Source: Rhipicephalus microplus (lineage: Eukaryota > Arthropoda > Arachnida > Ixodida > Ixodidae). Taken from it: 64,000 bases of DNA. The position numbers were made by a program, and so were the translations under genes. This document shows, in pieces, positions 34,879 through 47,044 of the stretch. Positions within the stretch are counted from its first letter, which is position 1. Each line of letters opens with the position of its first letter. Under the pieces are notes generated by a model. That model saw nothing but the letters and a program-made list of their open reading frames with translations. It searched no databases and had not been told where the DNA came from. The DNA lies in NCBI RefSeq assembly GCF_043290135.1, contig NW_027464602.1:2108001-2172000 (forward strand), in the 5' to 3' direction.

Positions 34879-35015
34879 CCCGGGTGCGCATTTGTAATCT
34901 GCAGTAGGTTCAACGCATGGCAACCGCAGCGGCGCGCTATTGGTCACACTCTCGCAGGGACGCCGCCACGACGTGCGCCTAGCAACGGCCTACGCGCCGT
35001 ACTCTCGTTTCCAGG
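34879..35015 (+). repeat. Dispersed CpG-rich segment, inverted copy at 59,655-59,790
   Basis: About 90% identical, in inverted orientation, to 59,655-59,790, sharing 'gcatttgtaatctgcagtag', 'gttcaacgcatggcaaccgc', 'cggcgcgctattggtcacac' and 'gacgtgcgcctagcaacggc'. It contains an inverted CCAAT box (ATTGG) beside GC-rich blocks, so it looks like promoter DNA. A 12-bp indel separates the copies. Confidence 0.75.
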
Positions 35016-35087
35016 TTGCGCCGTCGCCCTGTTGCGCCCGCGAAACACGCCGGCCAAACATGGAGGAAAAAACAACTCAGTGCGCGC

Positions 35088-35131
35088 CACGGAGGAACTT
35101 CCTCTGTGGTGCGCGCCGACTGCGCATTTTT
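35088..35131. repeat. Imperfect GC-rich inverted repeat
   Basis: 'gcgcgccacggaggaac' faces 'cctctgtggtgcgcgc' around a short centre, with arms about 17 bp. It lies in the CpG-rich region downstream of the dispersed promoter-like segment. Confidence 0.5.
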
Positions 35132-35327
35132 ACGTGCGGCATGTTCGGCGCCTGCGCGTTGTCGCCACTTCAAGGAAGCCAATATGGGAAAACACGACGC
35201 TCCGTGCACCTTTGTTTCTGGTAGGAGCAGCTCGGAAAGAGTTGCAAGTTTAGTTTGACTGTGATGCTACTAAGGTACTGTACCACCGAACATTAAGGCT
35301 TATGATCTGCCCTGCCCGTCCGTCGAG

Positions 35328-35555
35328 ATGTCTAAGCGCGTTTGGACGCCATCGAGGAACGACGAGGTACCGCACATCACGAAGTGGAAGTATTGTAGGA
35401 AAAAGGAAAATGAAAAAGAAATACTGTGTTGTGGGCGCCTTCTGCACGCAAACTTCTGCCTTGTCGTGGGCACTTGGGTTTCGCGTACGTGCTCGTCAAC
35501 TACAAGCAACCGCATGCGAGTGCCCGCGCGATCTGCAGAAACTCGCATTTATCTG
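35328..35555 (+). other. Candidate first coding exon (weak)
   Basis: An open frame begins ATG TCT AAG CGC after the CpG-rich region and reaches a consensus donor, CTG|GTGAGT, at 35,556 after 76 codons in phase 0. The peptide begins MSKRVWTPSRNDEV and has no recognised domain. It stands in the same position relative to the 34,879 segment as the first exon at 59,135 does to the 59,655 copy. No downstream exon identified. Confidence 0.22.
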
Positions 35556-37089
35556 GTGAGTTCAAGCTACGTTTGCGTAACGCGCTTGTGCTCTCTTGCT
35601 GTGAACTTTTTTTTTTTATTTGAAGTAAACGCCCGGCCTCATAATCCAGGCCAGCGTTCTTTTCTTCTCTAGGAATGAACTTTTCTTATGTATGCGCTGG
35701 TGTGAAGCCAATAAAACAAGCGCGAGAGAGGCGGCAAGCCGCTTGAAGAGCTCTGTTCAAAGGATCCTTCACAGGATGGTCGACATTCTCCTCGCCATGA
35801 GTCTATCTGACAGAACGACTGTCCAGTGAATTAAGGATGGTAGGTGCGCAAAGTATTCTTTTTTAAAAACAATTTGTACCCCAGGAAGTTTTGTACTAAA
35901 AGTGTATTACTGCATGTATGCATTAAAGTGCAAACTGCATGAACTGAAACTCCTTCCAACGAAAGCTTTAAATTTTAAGCGATCTGTAGCTATGAAGGCA
36001 ATTATTCAGCATCTGTATTAGAAGATTAAGCAAAAATATTTATCCTATAATATTCAAAATAACATCACTTTCAATAAAACTTCCAAAAGTATGTCAACAA
36101 AGCTGAGCCATTTGCTTCACGATATGCAGCACATCCTTCTATGTTCCTTCTTACTCAGACTTTTAAAGATCGCGCGGTGTTGCGAAATACACACATTGGT
36201 TTTAGCAAGCGGTTTTCAGCAATGAGCGTCCTAATATAAAACAGTTTTGGCAGCTTAAAGGAAACAATATGCCAGCTTGTTTGCCTTAAGTGCCACACCG
36301 TATTGTGGCTGTTTTCTATTGCCTCTGATGCTTCATAACTTATGCATTAATTTTGCTGACTAGGAGTACACCCAGGTGGAATGGTAATAGCGCACTAAAA
36401 ATGAAGACACACAGAAGGCATACACACACACACACTTTTGGAGTAGGAAGACCTAGATAATGGTGGTCCAGCACGGGGTGCCCAATGGAACCAATAATCT
36501 TGTACCAGTGATATGCCTAACAATGTTGAAGATTTTATGAGCGGCTTGGGAGAAATAGAGCAGAAAGGTGCTGAAAGCTAACACTAATGAAAATAGCAGA
36601 TGTAATTAAAATAAATACTTTCATTTGTAACTGGCTATTTTTTTACATATGGTGCATATTTATTCATTTCAAACAGTAAATATCATTGACAATAAGCAAA
36701 ACAGTGTGCCACAAACAGATATTTCTTCATATACAAAACCTGTGCTTTTAGTAACTCACTCAATGCATCTTCCAGTCTCTCAGATGTTTGATTGCTTTTT
36801 GCTCACCTTGGGTAAGTCAGTGGCATGCTTGAGCAGCTTTTCTTTTTATGTTAGAAAGCCTTTTAAAAGCAAAGCATTTCTTTAAAGAACAAAGGCGCTT
36901 TGAGCATTTATATCTATCTAGAGGCCTGCATCTGGCTGTTATCGAGCTCACCTCCTTAACTTGGTACAACTGAAAAAGGCACAGCGAGGAATGACAATAT
37001 GACGAACATGACTGTCTGGTTATGACATGTATACAATGAGTGTCCTGTTATGTACGTCATGAAACCCTTTTTTCCAGTCACAGGCAGCA
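35556..37089. other. No gene recognised; short (AC)n
   Basis: AT-rich sequence without recognisable coding content. A short CA repeat lies at 36,420-36,436. Confidence 0.5.
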
Positions 37090-37295
37090 TAAGCCGGTAC
37101 ACTGTGGTTTGCATTGCACGTGATGACAGTTTATAAATATTGGCAAGTTAAATTTGAGCAATTTAAATAAAATCTGGCTTTGGCAGCATTGACCAAAATA
37201 ATAAAAAGAATGACAATTGGGCTACTAGCAGGAATCAAAATCCGGTATTCTGCACAGCAGTCAAGTATTTTACCACAGAGCCACGGCATGTCTTG
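37090..37295 (-). mobile_element. Diverged tRNA-headed SINE, second family
   Basis: The minus strand has 'ccgtggctctgtggtaaaat' (A box) and 'gattttgattcctg' (degenerate B box) separated as in a tRNA, followed by an AT-rich body. It resembles the head at 40,911-40,973 rather than the Ruka-like head. The left boundary is uncertain. Confidence 0.5.
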
Positions 37296-38989
37296 AGACG
37301 GCTTTTGAAAAAAGGTTCTATGCAGGCATCATATCAGTGTAATGTTAACTATGGCTGTAGGGCCGGCACTGTAGTCTGATTAAAAGGTAGTAAACTTGAC
37401 ATATGTGTACTTAAAATACAGCTGTCATGTTGGGTTAATGCCAATTGTAATTCCGGGGTGGCCTCCACTTTTGCAAGTCATAATAAACATTTCATATGAC
37501 TCGGTAAGCTACATTCAAGTGTTGCTCGACCACGTAGGAATATGCTAATGAACAATCTTCACATTGTCGTACCATAGCATGCACTTTGTTGTGATGAAAC
37601 TGGCAGCTGTGCTGTAAGATTAGTGCCGATGTGTCAGACCATAAGTTACCCTCTGAACTCCTGTGTAGTTAACGTTTTTGGTAAGTCCTTGATGAGCACG
37701 AAACTGCTAGATTTATCAAAACACATTCATTCATGCAATGACACTTGGCTCAATGCCAAATATTGTATCATAGGCATCATCATTATGGACTACTTTGCAT
37801 GAAATAGATTGCCACAATGTGTGAAATCTTAATTTTCCTTCCAGAGTTCCTTTCTGCATTTTTTTTTCTTCGTGTTTAACCACCTCTGTTTCTCATGTGC
37901 AGTTCTTGATTATTTTTTTAACTTTCGAAAGAGCTCCAGTCAACGAAAAACAATCTAATTTTATTGTACTCTTACAATTGATACAGTGTTGGCTTTAACA
38001 GTTAGTAGAAGGAAACAACAGCCTTGTTATATACATTGCTATATCTTTCACTACACTAGCCTGTTCATTGTTAGTGTTTTCTCATCATTGCAGACAAAAG
38101 ACATCAGTAATAGAAGGCATATTTAAGACAACGCATAGCACTGTGATGTCTTGAATGTGGCTTCTTTTGTTGATGTCCTTTGTTTGCACTACCATCAATT
38201 GTCATGCTACCATGCCAACTAGCCCAAATCACCATCCTCACAAATCATAGTATATGCATAGTGAACCACAATTCCCATTTCAGAACACTTGAAATAATGT
38301 AGCACAAGATTTATCAAAGCACTCGCTGCATGTGTATGCGCTTCATTTAGATGTAGAGTGCATCAGATCTTGTACTGACATCAATGTCTTTTCTTGTCAC
38401 CTGCAGTATCATTCCTCTCGTTTGGGTCGGCCTAATATGCTCCACGAAGGAGGGCACTTTATGCTAATGAGCTCCTACTTCTTAGCACTACCTTGCTTTG
38501 TGCATTGTTTCAAGTCATGGATTTATATAACAGGGTAGCAACAATCACGACTGTGCATATTTTTGATAGTTGACAGTACTCATAACAAACAATCAAAACC
38601 CTCAAAAGCTTCTACCTAACAAGTTACAAATTTGTGAGGAGGGAATGCAACTAGCACTTTCAATATTGCATTAATAATGGTACTATTGACAACAAATGAA
38701 GAAAACAAAGCACAAACCCATCAAAAGTGTTTACAAGATTCATATTACATCCTTTAAAAAATTAACCATGAAATAATGCGGCAACTTGGCATGCTATTGT
38801 GCTGCTATCATTTGGGAATCCCATACTGCACTCTTTGACAGGAATATACACATTTCTGTGGAAACATCCCTACGTCGATCACTTGAATTTCATGCTTTAT
38901 AAATTGCTCATGATTTTAAAAGAAAAGTTATGAGAGTATGATAACAGCTGATAGTTTTTGCATAGCTGTCTACCGCTGGCATGCACAAT
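37296..38989. other. No gene recognised
   Basis: AT-rich, no recognisable coding sequence. The frame 38,332-38,538 has no supporting similarity. Confidence 0.45.
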
Positions 38990-39085
38990 AAGGAAAGAAA
39001 TGTTTAAGATTGTGTGGGATTTTAATCTGGGCAATCCACGTGGCAGTCAAGTGTTTTACTACAGGACCATGCTTGTGCTTGAAGC
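38990..39085 (-). mobile_element. Diverged tRNA-headed SINE, second family
   Basis: The minus strand has 'atggtcctgtagtaaaacac' and 'cttgactgccacgtgg', then 'agattaaaatccca', matching A box, anticodon region and B box of the same SINE family as 37.2 kb, with many changes. Confidence 0.42.
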
Positions 39086-39799
39086 TACTTTTCAAAAATA
39101 TCCAAATCAGGTGTCGTATAAGGTAAGGAACCACATCAACACAGGTTATATAGTGTGCTAGAGGAATAAGACAACAAGGTGCCATACATGGCAAGTTACT
39201 TAACAAGTGGGTGATTAAAGCTGCCCAACCATTAGAAATGGCTCAGCCATAATTTTGTCATCAGCTAGAGCATCAACAAAGTGCATATAATGCCTCTTCA
39301 GTGTGTATTGTACCTCGCTTCTCCTTAAAATCATTACGTAGAACGTATTTCTTACGTTGCAAAACACAGATTTATTGCATGCGTTTTTCTGTTTCTTGAT
39401 GACTAATAAAAGTGGACAATTTAATAATTAAGAATAACTGTTCATTCTACCAGATGCCATAATTTCTAGTATGAATCCAGGTACTCAAGATCAAATCATC
39501 TGCCCGAGTCTTAGCCAATTCCCCTGGGTGGCTTGGTTCCAATCATCTAAGGAGCATAATTATCAAGATTAACATATGTATTATTTCAAGTACCACATAT
39601 TTTGCTACACCCTTATAACTTCTTGCCACAGTCACATTTTTCCGAACCAAGTGCGTCAGAAAATTGGAAAATTTCAGCTCGTTTTTCTGACCCAAGGTAG
39701 CTGCCATTTTGTTTATCCCCACATGTGTACGAGCACTCATGAAACTTGAAACGACTCCCACAAGTTGCATACATATACGAAATGTGTTAAAAAAAATAA
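39086..39799. other. No gene recognised
   Basis: No supported coding sequence. The right part may be the 3' flank of the mariner-like remnant that follows. Confidence 0.4.
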
Positions 39800-40335
39800 T
39801 GTTTTTCACACTTTCACTGCTTGTGGTACAACATTTGAAGCATTTCTTCCCTCAAACTACTCCCCTCTACTGGCAATACAGTGTCGCAATCATTTCTTCC
39901 ATTTTTTGGTAAGCTTCCTGGAACGCACTAATGGCCTGGAAGTATCTTCTTGTATTGTCCAGGACCTTCTGTATTGTTTGGAAATGGCATCTGTCAATGT
40001 AGTTTATGTTTGGAATAAAGAAAATAAAGTGAAATTTCATGACATTAACCTATTCTAACACCCACTTCGTCAGCAATTTCTCCAACAGTCAATAGAGATA
40101 TCCTCAAATCACTGCACAAACTCTTAACGTGGTTATTATCTGTTTATGTACAATGTCGTCCAGGCTTGACATCGTTATCGATCTACATTATGTCATTATC
40201 AGAATGCTTGAACCACTCATAGCACTGAGTACAACTTCTATAATGCTCCCCGTATGCTTCATGAAGCAATTAAATCTTTATGTGAACGTTTTCCCAAATT
40301 TTAGCTGTACTTCACAAACACACACATCATTCTTC
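39800..40335 (-). pseudogene. Mariner-like transposase, internally deleted
   Basis: Minus-strand translation gives the N-terminal helix-turn-helix part: 'NLGKTFT', 'LLHEAYGEHYRSCTQCYEWF', 'IDNDVKPGR', 'TVGEIADEVGVRIG' (about 40,330 down to 40,050). It then passes directly to a C-terminal 'KKWKK*LRHCIASRGE*FEG' (about 39,930-39,840). The catalytic D,D,D centre between them is absent. Frames shift and stop codons are present. This is the order of mariner transposases with an HTH_48-type N-terminus. A non-autonomous relic. Confidence 0.65.
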
Positions 40336-40351
40336 CAGCTCTTTGCCATTT

Positions 40352-40598
40352 ATGCCCCGCCGCGGTGGTCTAGTGGCTAAGGTACTCGGCTGCTGACCCG
40401 CAGGGCGCGGGTTCGAATCCCGGCTGCGGCGGCTGCATTTCTGATGGAGGCGGAAATGTTGTAGGCCCGTGTACTCAGATTTGGGTGCACGTTAAAGAAC
40501 CCCAGGTGGTCTAAATTTCCGGAGCCCTCCACTACGGCGTCTCTCATAATCATATAGTGGTTTTGGGACGTTAAACCCCACATATCAATCATCAATCA
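40352..40598 (+). mobile_element. Ruka-like tRNA-derived SINE, complete
   Basis: Same A box, B box and body as the copy at 20,848, ending in ATCAATCA. Perfect 15-bp target duplications AGCTCTTTGCCATTT at 40,337-40,351 and 40,599-40,613 show clean target-primed insertion, just outside the mariner relic. Confidence 0.92.
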
Positions 40599-40794
40599 AG
40601 CTCTTTGCCATTTGGGCACTAATTCAAAGAAAATCTAGTCCATGTGCTCACTTTAGCAGCTGTAGCGTGCAAACCAAAGGTCAGAGTGAAACAGGGCTAA
40701 TGACAGTTCTGGTTGAAACTTGCCACTATGTGGAATTAGTAGCTGCAGCCCGCTCCTTCTGGTAGTTGGCGAGCTATCAGAAAAGTTCAATACT

Positions 40795-40973
40795 TTTTAC
40801 AGCGAAAGCTGTTATGTCATCACAACTCGGGTCACGTGCAGTTGTCCGCCACTGCCATCGGTGTCCTTAACCACATCGCTCGAAATTAAACCTACCACCA
40901 ATGACACAGTAGGGCTCGAACCTGGGTCCGCTGGGTGCCAGCCCAGTATTCCACCACTGAGCCACACCGGTGC
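40795..40973 (-). mobile_element. tRNA-Ala/Gly-like-headed SINE, second family
   Basis: The minus strand begins 'gcaccggtgtggctcagtgg' (perfect A box), has loop CTGGCAC (anticodon GGC) and B box GGTTCGAGCCC, then a body 'ggacaccgatggcagtggcg' running to 'acagctttcgctgtaaa'. The tRNA head is well preserved. Target duplications not found. Confidence 0.65.
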
Positions 40974-43119
40974 TTAGGACTTGTTGGCAAACTTGCCTTA
41001 GGAAGGCTTAATGTCGGAAAAGCAATCCCGTTAATACGACTTACAAAGCGTTTTAAAACAGCAAAAGAACAACCAGTCGCCGCACAATGCGAATAGTGTT
41101 ACGAGGGGGTCATCCAATACTACAACCAATTACAAAAGTTTGTTCTTGTTCCCCTATTAACTGTGGCACAGACCCACTTCAGCTATTATTCCTCATCGTA
41201 CTCAGCCACTGCATGAACAATTGGCTCAAAATTCTTTGCAAGTGTTTAGCAGATACACGCTTCTCAGAAAAATGACGAAAAATAGCATAGTGAATGTCGA
41301 ATTTTATTATTAGTACCCTAGTGGGTATCATGCACCTTTGCTTGCAGTAGTTACCCAATGAGTGTTTTGAAAGGCTTTGAAAGGCCGCTCTTCTAGTTTT
41401 TGCTGTGACTGTGCTCCGTCTTCTGCGCAGGCCTGGCATTTTTTTTAACACAATTCATACATCCTGTTGTATCCCTCCATATTAGCTTTAGATACCAGCA
41501 AATCATCACCATTCATAATTTTTGAGTTATTATTTTATGTGCACGCTAGGTCAAAGGCTTCTGCCAATAATATGCAACTAACCCTACTCTGTGGGATCTG
41601 GTTTCACTTTATGTGAGTGAACTTTCAAATTTTGTGACTTTATCGATCCACTGCCATCCTTGCCTATGGCATTCATCCCTTGGTATCTATACTGTAGCTC
41701 TAACTGACCTGTGGTTATCTGTCCTGCACAATGTTGAACACAAGTACCTTCTCAAGTGCAGTTAGATTAGCAGAGTTATTTCAAGATTTGGAAAACTTCG
41801 AGTGGAATATAATTGACCTTAGAGATATTAGAACTGGAAAGGCACATACAGCACTAATGGGCACACTGCTACAGAGGGCTTTTCGATAAAAGAGTGCGGC
41901 ATAGGGCTTCTAGTTCACAAAAACATTGCCGGAAACATTCAAGAATTGCATATTGTCTGTGAAGGGCCAGCAATCCTAGTCATCCAGCTAAATAAGATAT
42001 AAACTTAAAGTGGTGCAGGCGTTCGCTCCTCTGTTTGCCCTTTACTGTGAAGAAGCAGTAATAAGCAAGTATATTGAATATGCAATGCAAGAGAACTATA
42101 CTCAGTGCACCATAGTCATGAAACACTTCAGTGTGAAGATAGGAAACAGAAAGGTGAGATGATGAGCTACAATATTAACTTTAGGGTTGAAACTAGAACT
42201 TTATCTTGGATCAAGTAGTGCCATATAGCGGCAAAAAATATCAAATAGAATACTAAAGGTTTTATTGACAATTGAAAGAAATAACTAAGAAAATCAAATT
42301 TGCTCATGTCCTCGAGCACACAGCATGGTGAGAAACTGCTGTCGAACACATTGTCATGAAGAAACAAAAGTCATGCCTCATTACAAGTCTTCAGGCTCTC
42401 GTCGTGATCTCATGATGTTTCCAGCAGCCAAAAAACCTGCGGTCGCTGGCCACCTCAGTAGATGAGAACGTATCAGAAAGCAATTTTTGTAATACCTGTA
42501 TAAAGTGCAGTTCAAAACTCTTTCCAGTATTTCAAACCTTTCTTTTGTTCACAAGCTCAGTGCAGTAATTTTTAGTTTTTGACTAGATCTGACTTTTTTG
42601 TTGCTTGCAATACAACAGTCTTCCATTACATTCCCTGCCTTTTTTTGCTGGAGCCACGACATGCAGGAATGGCATAATCTCAAGGGAAATATGTGCTGGC
42701 TTTAAAACCAGGGTATCAGTGAGAGTTTTAAAGCCTACTGTAATGACTTTCGCATTAGTATTTTGGACACCACCCTAACAGAGTTGCGCAATAAGGCTGT
42801 GTTTAGACACTTTAGATATTTTCCTGTATTTGATAGTTGAACCAAAGCACTCAATTATAATTCTAAACATGAATATTCACTCACCCTTAAATAATACACA
42901 TGTTAGAAGAATGAAATGAACTCCACATAATGAACACCTTTTTCTGAAATTAAATAAACAGGAAGAGGATATGGAAAGTCCTCACAGAGAAACAGAGTGT
43001 TAGATTTTATATAATCCTGGGACCCAGGCAATGCACATGAGAGAAGTTAGGGGCAAGGTAGAATGTAATTATCATAGGCTGGTGAGGGTAGCCCTCAATG
43101 TGAGAAGACCAAGAGCCAG
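40974..43119. other. No gene recognised
   Basis: No supported coding region. The frame 41,179-41,451 (minus) is open for 90 codons without recognisable domain. Several AT-rich stretches. Confidence 0.45.
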
Positions 43120-43550
43120 TTGATTTATTCATTCAAAATACCTTACACGCCGATAGGAGGACATCAGTAACTGAAAGACAGATAAAAAATACAAGGAAAA
43201 AACAATAAAACAAAAACTACAAATGGCAAGGGGCAATAATGTTACACAATACCAACATGTAACGAATCAGATTATCACTGAAAGTCTACTAAAAATTTTA
43301 TAATTACAGTTAGATGCAATGTGATACAAAAGACTGATTCGAATATGCAAGTGCCTAGGTTGTAATGACAACTTAAATGCCTGCGTGTAACCATGAGTGC
43401 ACATGAAACTAATTGTGCTGTGAATGTGCCAAGACGTGTACACAGGAGGATAAAGCAGTACTAAAATTCATCACAATACTCTACCAGTGAAAGAGACACA
43501 TAAGAGCAGTGATGTGGCTGGGCCATGTCATGCATAGTTTACTAAAATTA

Positions 43551-43941
43551 ACTAGAGGGGACTTTGGCACAGTGATCGTTCAGCGACCCTGGGAATGATG
43601 GGTAGTACACAGATTTGCCTACTCTTCGTACTTGCGGGTGGCGAACCCCACTTGTGGCTTCATTTATTGCTGTTTTCGGTTTTGTTTCAAAGAAAAGAAA
43701 CTTTTTTGAACTTCATGACCTGATTTGAAATGGTAAGCCTAGAAGAATGACGTGGTGAAGTGCCATCACTGAATATTTGCTGATTTTCGTTTTGTGAGAA
43801 AACAGCTCCAAGCCACACGAATACACACAAATCCAGATGTATGAAGATTGGACAAATCCGTGTACTACGCACCATTCCTTGCTCGCTGATTTGCCATGCA
43901 TGGTAGTTGCCATAGACACTATCGCCAGAGTTCTCTCTAGT
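43551..43941. mobile_element. Candidate MITE with 18-bp imperfect inverted ends
   Basis: Left end ACTAGAGGGGACTTTGGC and right end, reversed, ACTAGAGAGAACTCTGGC match at 15 of 18. It lies between two segments of the LINE remnant, so it is an insertion. No obvious target duplication; coding capacity absent. Confidence 0.5.
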
Positions 43942-44452
43942 GTATATTTAGGAAACTCTATGGTGTCATGTTTTATTGTAGGTGAATCTGCCTGCCCTAT
44001 TTGTAATGGCTTCCAACATATGGACTAGATAATCTCGTTATGGTGACCATCTAGATGAAGCTTACTCTAAATGTGGGTAAAGATAAGATATGATAATGCA
44101 TATACATTAGAAGATGCATTGCACAAGTTTCTGTTGAGGTAACCTGCAGATTGAGCTTTTGCTGAGATAGCTGCTACACGCCGTAGTATAGGATAAATCT
44201 GATGAAAGGTAAACACAAAGATATTTATTTGTATAAAGGGGCAGCTGAAATAATGGTATTGTTAATCGTATAATGAGTGAGTTCTGCCGAGTTGCACTCT
44301 ACCTGAACATCAAGTTAAGGTCATTTGAGAAATGAAATGATCATCAAAAAAAGAGAAAGAAAAACTAGCCCATAAATTAATACTGCAATAGGTGATAGAC
44401 GTGTTGTCATGTAACTAAATCAAGGATAAAAGGTCAGCGGGTAAGTCCTTAA

Positions 44453-45020
44453 AGGGGCCCTGCAACACTTTCTTTTTTAGCATTGTCAGAAAACGCTGCT
44501 GATTGGTAGTCGCAGCTCCCGAAAGCACATGAGCCAAACATTAGAGTGCAGCATGCAGTCTAAAATTCACAATTAATTTTCAAAGTCGGCCAGCAATTGC
44601 TCCCCCGTCTCTCTACAGGTGATGCCTTATACCTGGATTACTGTGTCATACCCGAGTCCACAGCCATTGACTGATTTGAGCATCATAGGCTATGCAAATA
44701 CTGTGGCCACTGCAACTGCTGCCATGTGCCAGCGCTTGTGCTCACCCTGAAAGTAGCCATGCATTCTAAGAAAAAAAAGGAAAGTGCTCAAGGTCATGAC
44801 GTGTGCTGACAAAACGGTGCATCTTTTTGCCCCCTTGTGTCCCTACCCAAGTTGCCTTCAGTGCACTCGCTTTTACGAAAAGAGAAAGCGCTTGAAGTAT
44901 TCAGCAAATTCCTCGAACTCCGCTTGTAATCGGCATATTCAAAAAAATATTTCGGTATGTGATTTGTGAGGCATCATGAGCCAACAGTGACATCCATTTC
45001 AAAAGTGTTGCAGGGCCCCT
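44453..45020. mobile_element. 568-bp MITE, perfect 19-bp TIRs, TTAA target
   Basis: Ends AGGGGCCCTGCAACACTTT (44,453-44,471) and its exact reverse complement (45,002-45,020), flanked by TTAA at 44,449-44,452 and 45,021-45,024. Removing element plus one TTAA restores the RT reading LFLIYIKDLPADL, which proves insertion into the older LINE. TTAA duplication suggests piggyBac-type mobilisation. No transposase encoded. Confidence 0.9.
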
Positions 45021-45430
45021 TTAATGTATATTAGAAAGAGTAACCGACTTAGCACACTGCCTTGGGCAACACTGCAGGTGATGTCGAAAACATTAGACGA
45101 GATGTAGCTGACCACCAAGAATGAAAGTTTTTGTAGCCAAGATGGTGGTAATGAAGGAATACAAAGGACAGACAATGTAGAAATCAAATGGTAATTAGTT
45201 TGAGTATTGAACGCACAGCGAAATCAAAGAAGGGGAAATTGGTTCTATCGTTTGTGTCTAGATTACAGTGAATATTAGTCATGAACCTAAATAACTCAGT
45301 GTAACATGAGTAACCTTTTCTGAAGCCATGCCGACTAAGATAAAAGTTATTAGTTATAACCATTAAGAAACTGGCCCGCTTAGGTAAAATTAGGGCAAGA
45401 AATATTTGCCAAGATAGACTAGCGTGAATC

Positions 45431-47044
45431 CAGGATAGCCCTTAAAAAATAGGACGATGTACTAGAAAACGGAAATTATAACGATATAGAGAGAACGAAC
45501 GAAATGAAATGGTTTCTGTAGCAGCAATGGTGCACAGAGGTAAGAAGCGAACTAAATTCTTCCCAACTAGAAAAAGCTTAATAGGTGCAACACATGAAGT
45601 TGACAAAATGAATGCATAAAATAAAATTTGTTGAACTAACAACGTTGGTCAATAAGAAAAAGAGAGTTACATAACCACAATGCAAAAAAGGCGAAGCAGC
45701 ATCAAAAAAGAAAAAAAAACATGGCAGCATCAAAGCAGCTAGAAGAAAAATGTTAAGGCAGAACCAAAATGCATGCGTAAAATATACTCAGGGCAGTGAC
45801 AGTGAAAGTGGCTGAAGACATACTCCACTGAGCTGCAGACGACCTGACTACAGTAACCTGATTGAGCCGCTATTTCGCAGGACGTCTTTATCAATGCTAG
45901 AGCCTTTTCGTCATTAGTCGTGGCAGAGCAAGAAAACATAAGTTGTCAATGGCAGAGACATTACGAAACACGGAGGTCTGTAAAACAAGCAACCACGCAC
46001 TGCGAACGCACCGTTTCAGGGTGCCCATGTTGCTTGTGTGTTGGTTTATCTTGACTCGGATTTTGTCTCCAAAGCTTGTGTAAATGTAAAAAATTTTTTT
46101 TTTTATGTTGCGTATACATTTTTGAAATGCCACACAAAATTATGAATAGTAGTAAGTAATAAAATAAGAGTTATAATTTTAAAGATTATTGTGAACGTTA
46201 GCAGGTAAAAGTTTGAAAATCTGAAAATAAAAGCATTTGCATCATCATCGACATCAACAGCAAAGTGCTGAAAATGATGGCAGTATGTAAATACGGCATC
46301 TGCGTACACTCGCGGATGACTCATGTGGCGTTTGCACATACAAATTTGTAGTCATTTCGTGATTTATGGTGCAGAAATACGCTTCTGATAACCAGGTAAT
46401 GTTTAGCATGAGTGTGAAAATAAACAAGTATTTGTACAAGCTGATTTTGGAGCATGGAGAGAGCCCCAACCAGTCACGAAACCAACCAGTACAGGTTTGT
46501 GCTTGTTTTGCTACCAGTAACCAACTACTGCCCTGTTTCTCGAATAATGACAAAGGCGGCAGGCTGCAGAATCCTCGGGCACGCTACAGACGTATTTAAT
46601 GTGCAGAGTTAACTCCGCTTCTGATAAAACAAGTTACACGATATACGTCAGTCTTGTGCCACACGAAAGCTACTAGGGGTGCCGAAAAAATCGGAACGCT
46701 TTTCCACAAAAATTGAATTGACCATTAAAAACGTAATGGCTGACCCTGTTGCGTTACCTAAAAATAGCGCTGCTAACTGATTCCTTCAGGAAAGCACGAT
46801 TAATTCTCATCAATAATGTGTTTGAAATAAGTGCGGCTACTACTGTCTGTTGCAGAACTAGATGAAAAACCCGATTTTGGTACTGCGTAACATGTTACCT
46901 TGATGTGTTTGCAGTTCAGTAGTAGCTGTTTTCTCAAGGAACTCGTGCAGGTGCTTTCGTAAGTTGCATCTTGTACCAGTTGACCATATTTCACTCGCAA
47001 CAGCATCAGGGAAGCTTTCTGATGGGTGCGCTGTATTAGTTCCC
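45431..47044. other. No gene recognised
   Basis: AT-rich. Left part may be the decayed upstream region of the LINE remnant. Several short open frames without recognised domains. Confidence 0.4.

Larger units (their letters stand above)
43120..45430 (-). pseudogene. LINE remnant (RT), split by two MITEs
   Basis: Minus-strand RT pieces in broken frames: 'RHGFRKGYSCYTEL' (about 45,300-45,345), 'AQGSVLSRLLFLIYI' (about 45,025-45,070), continuing after a 568-bp MITE as 'KDLPADL' (about 44,430-44,448), then 'AKAQSAGYLNRNLC' (about 44,130-44,170) and 'EAITNRAGRFTYNK' (about 43,970-44,020). After a second MITE, 'LLYHIASNCNYKIFSRL' (about 43,290-43,340) and a 3' tail 'aatgaataaatcaa' (about 43,120). 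Order and motifs are those of the L2/CR1/Jockey group. Ancient and inactive; the 5' part is missing. Confidence 0.65.

Noticed and set aside
34783..35253. 156-codon plus-strand frame and overlapping frames on both strands
   Set aside because: Open because the region is CpG-rich; part of it is the dispersed segment repeated at 59.7 kb; no domain is recognisable.
35302..35559. Possible THAP-type zinc finger (KKKYCVVGAFC)
   Set aside because: Cysteine spacing and later conserved positions of THAP domains are not present; too short to support.
40911..40973. Functional tRNA-Ala(GGC) on the minus strand
   Set aside because: The head has good A and B boxes but is followed by a SINE body instead of a paired acceptor 3' end and terminator.
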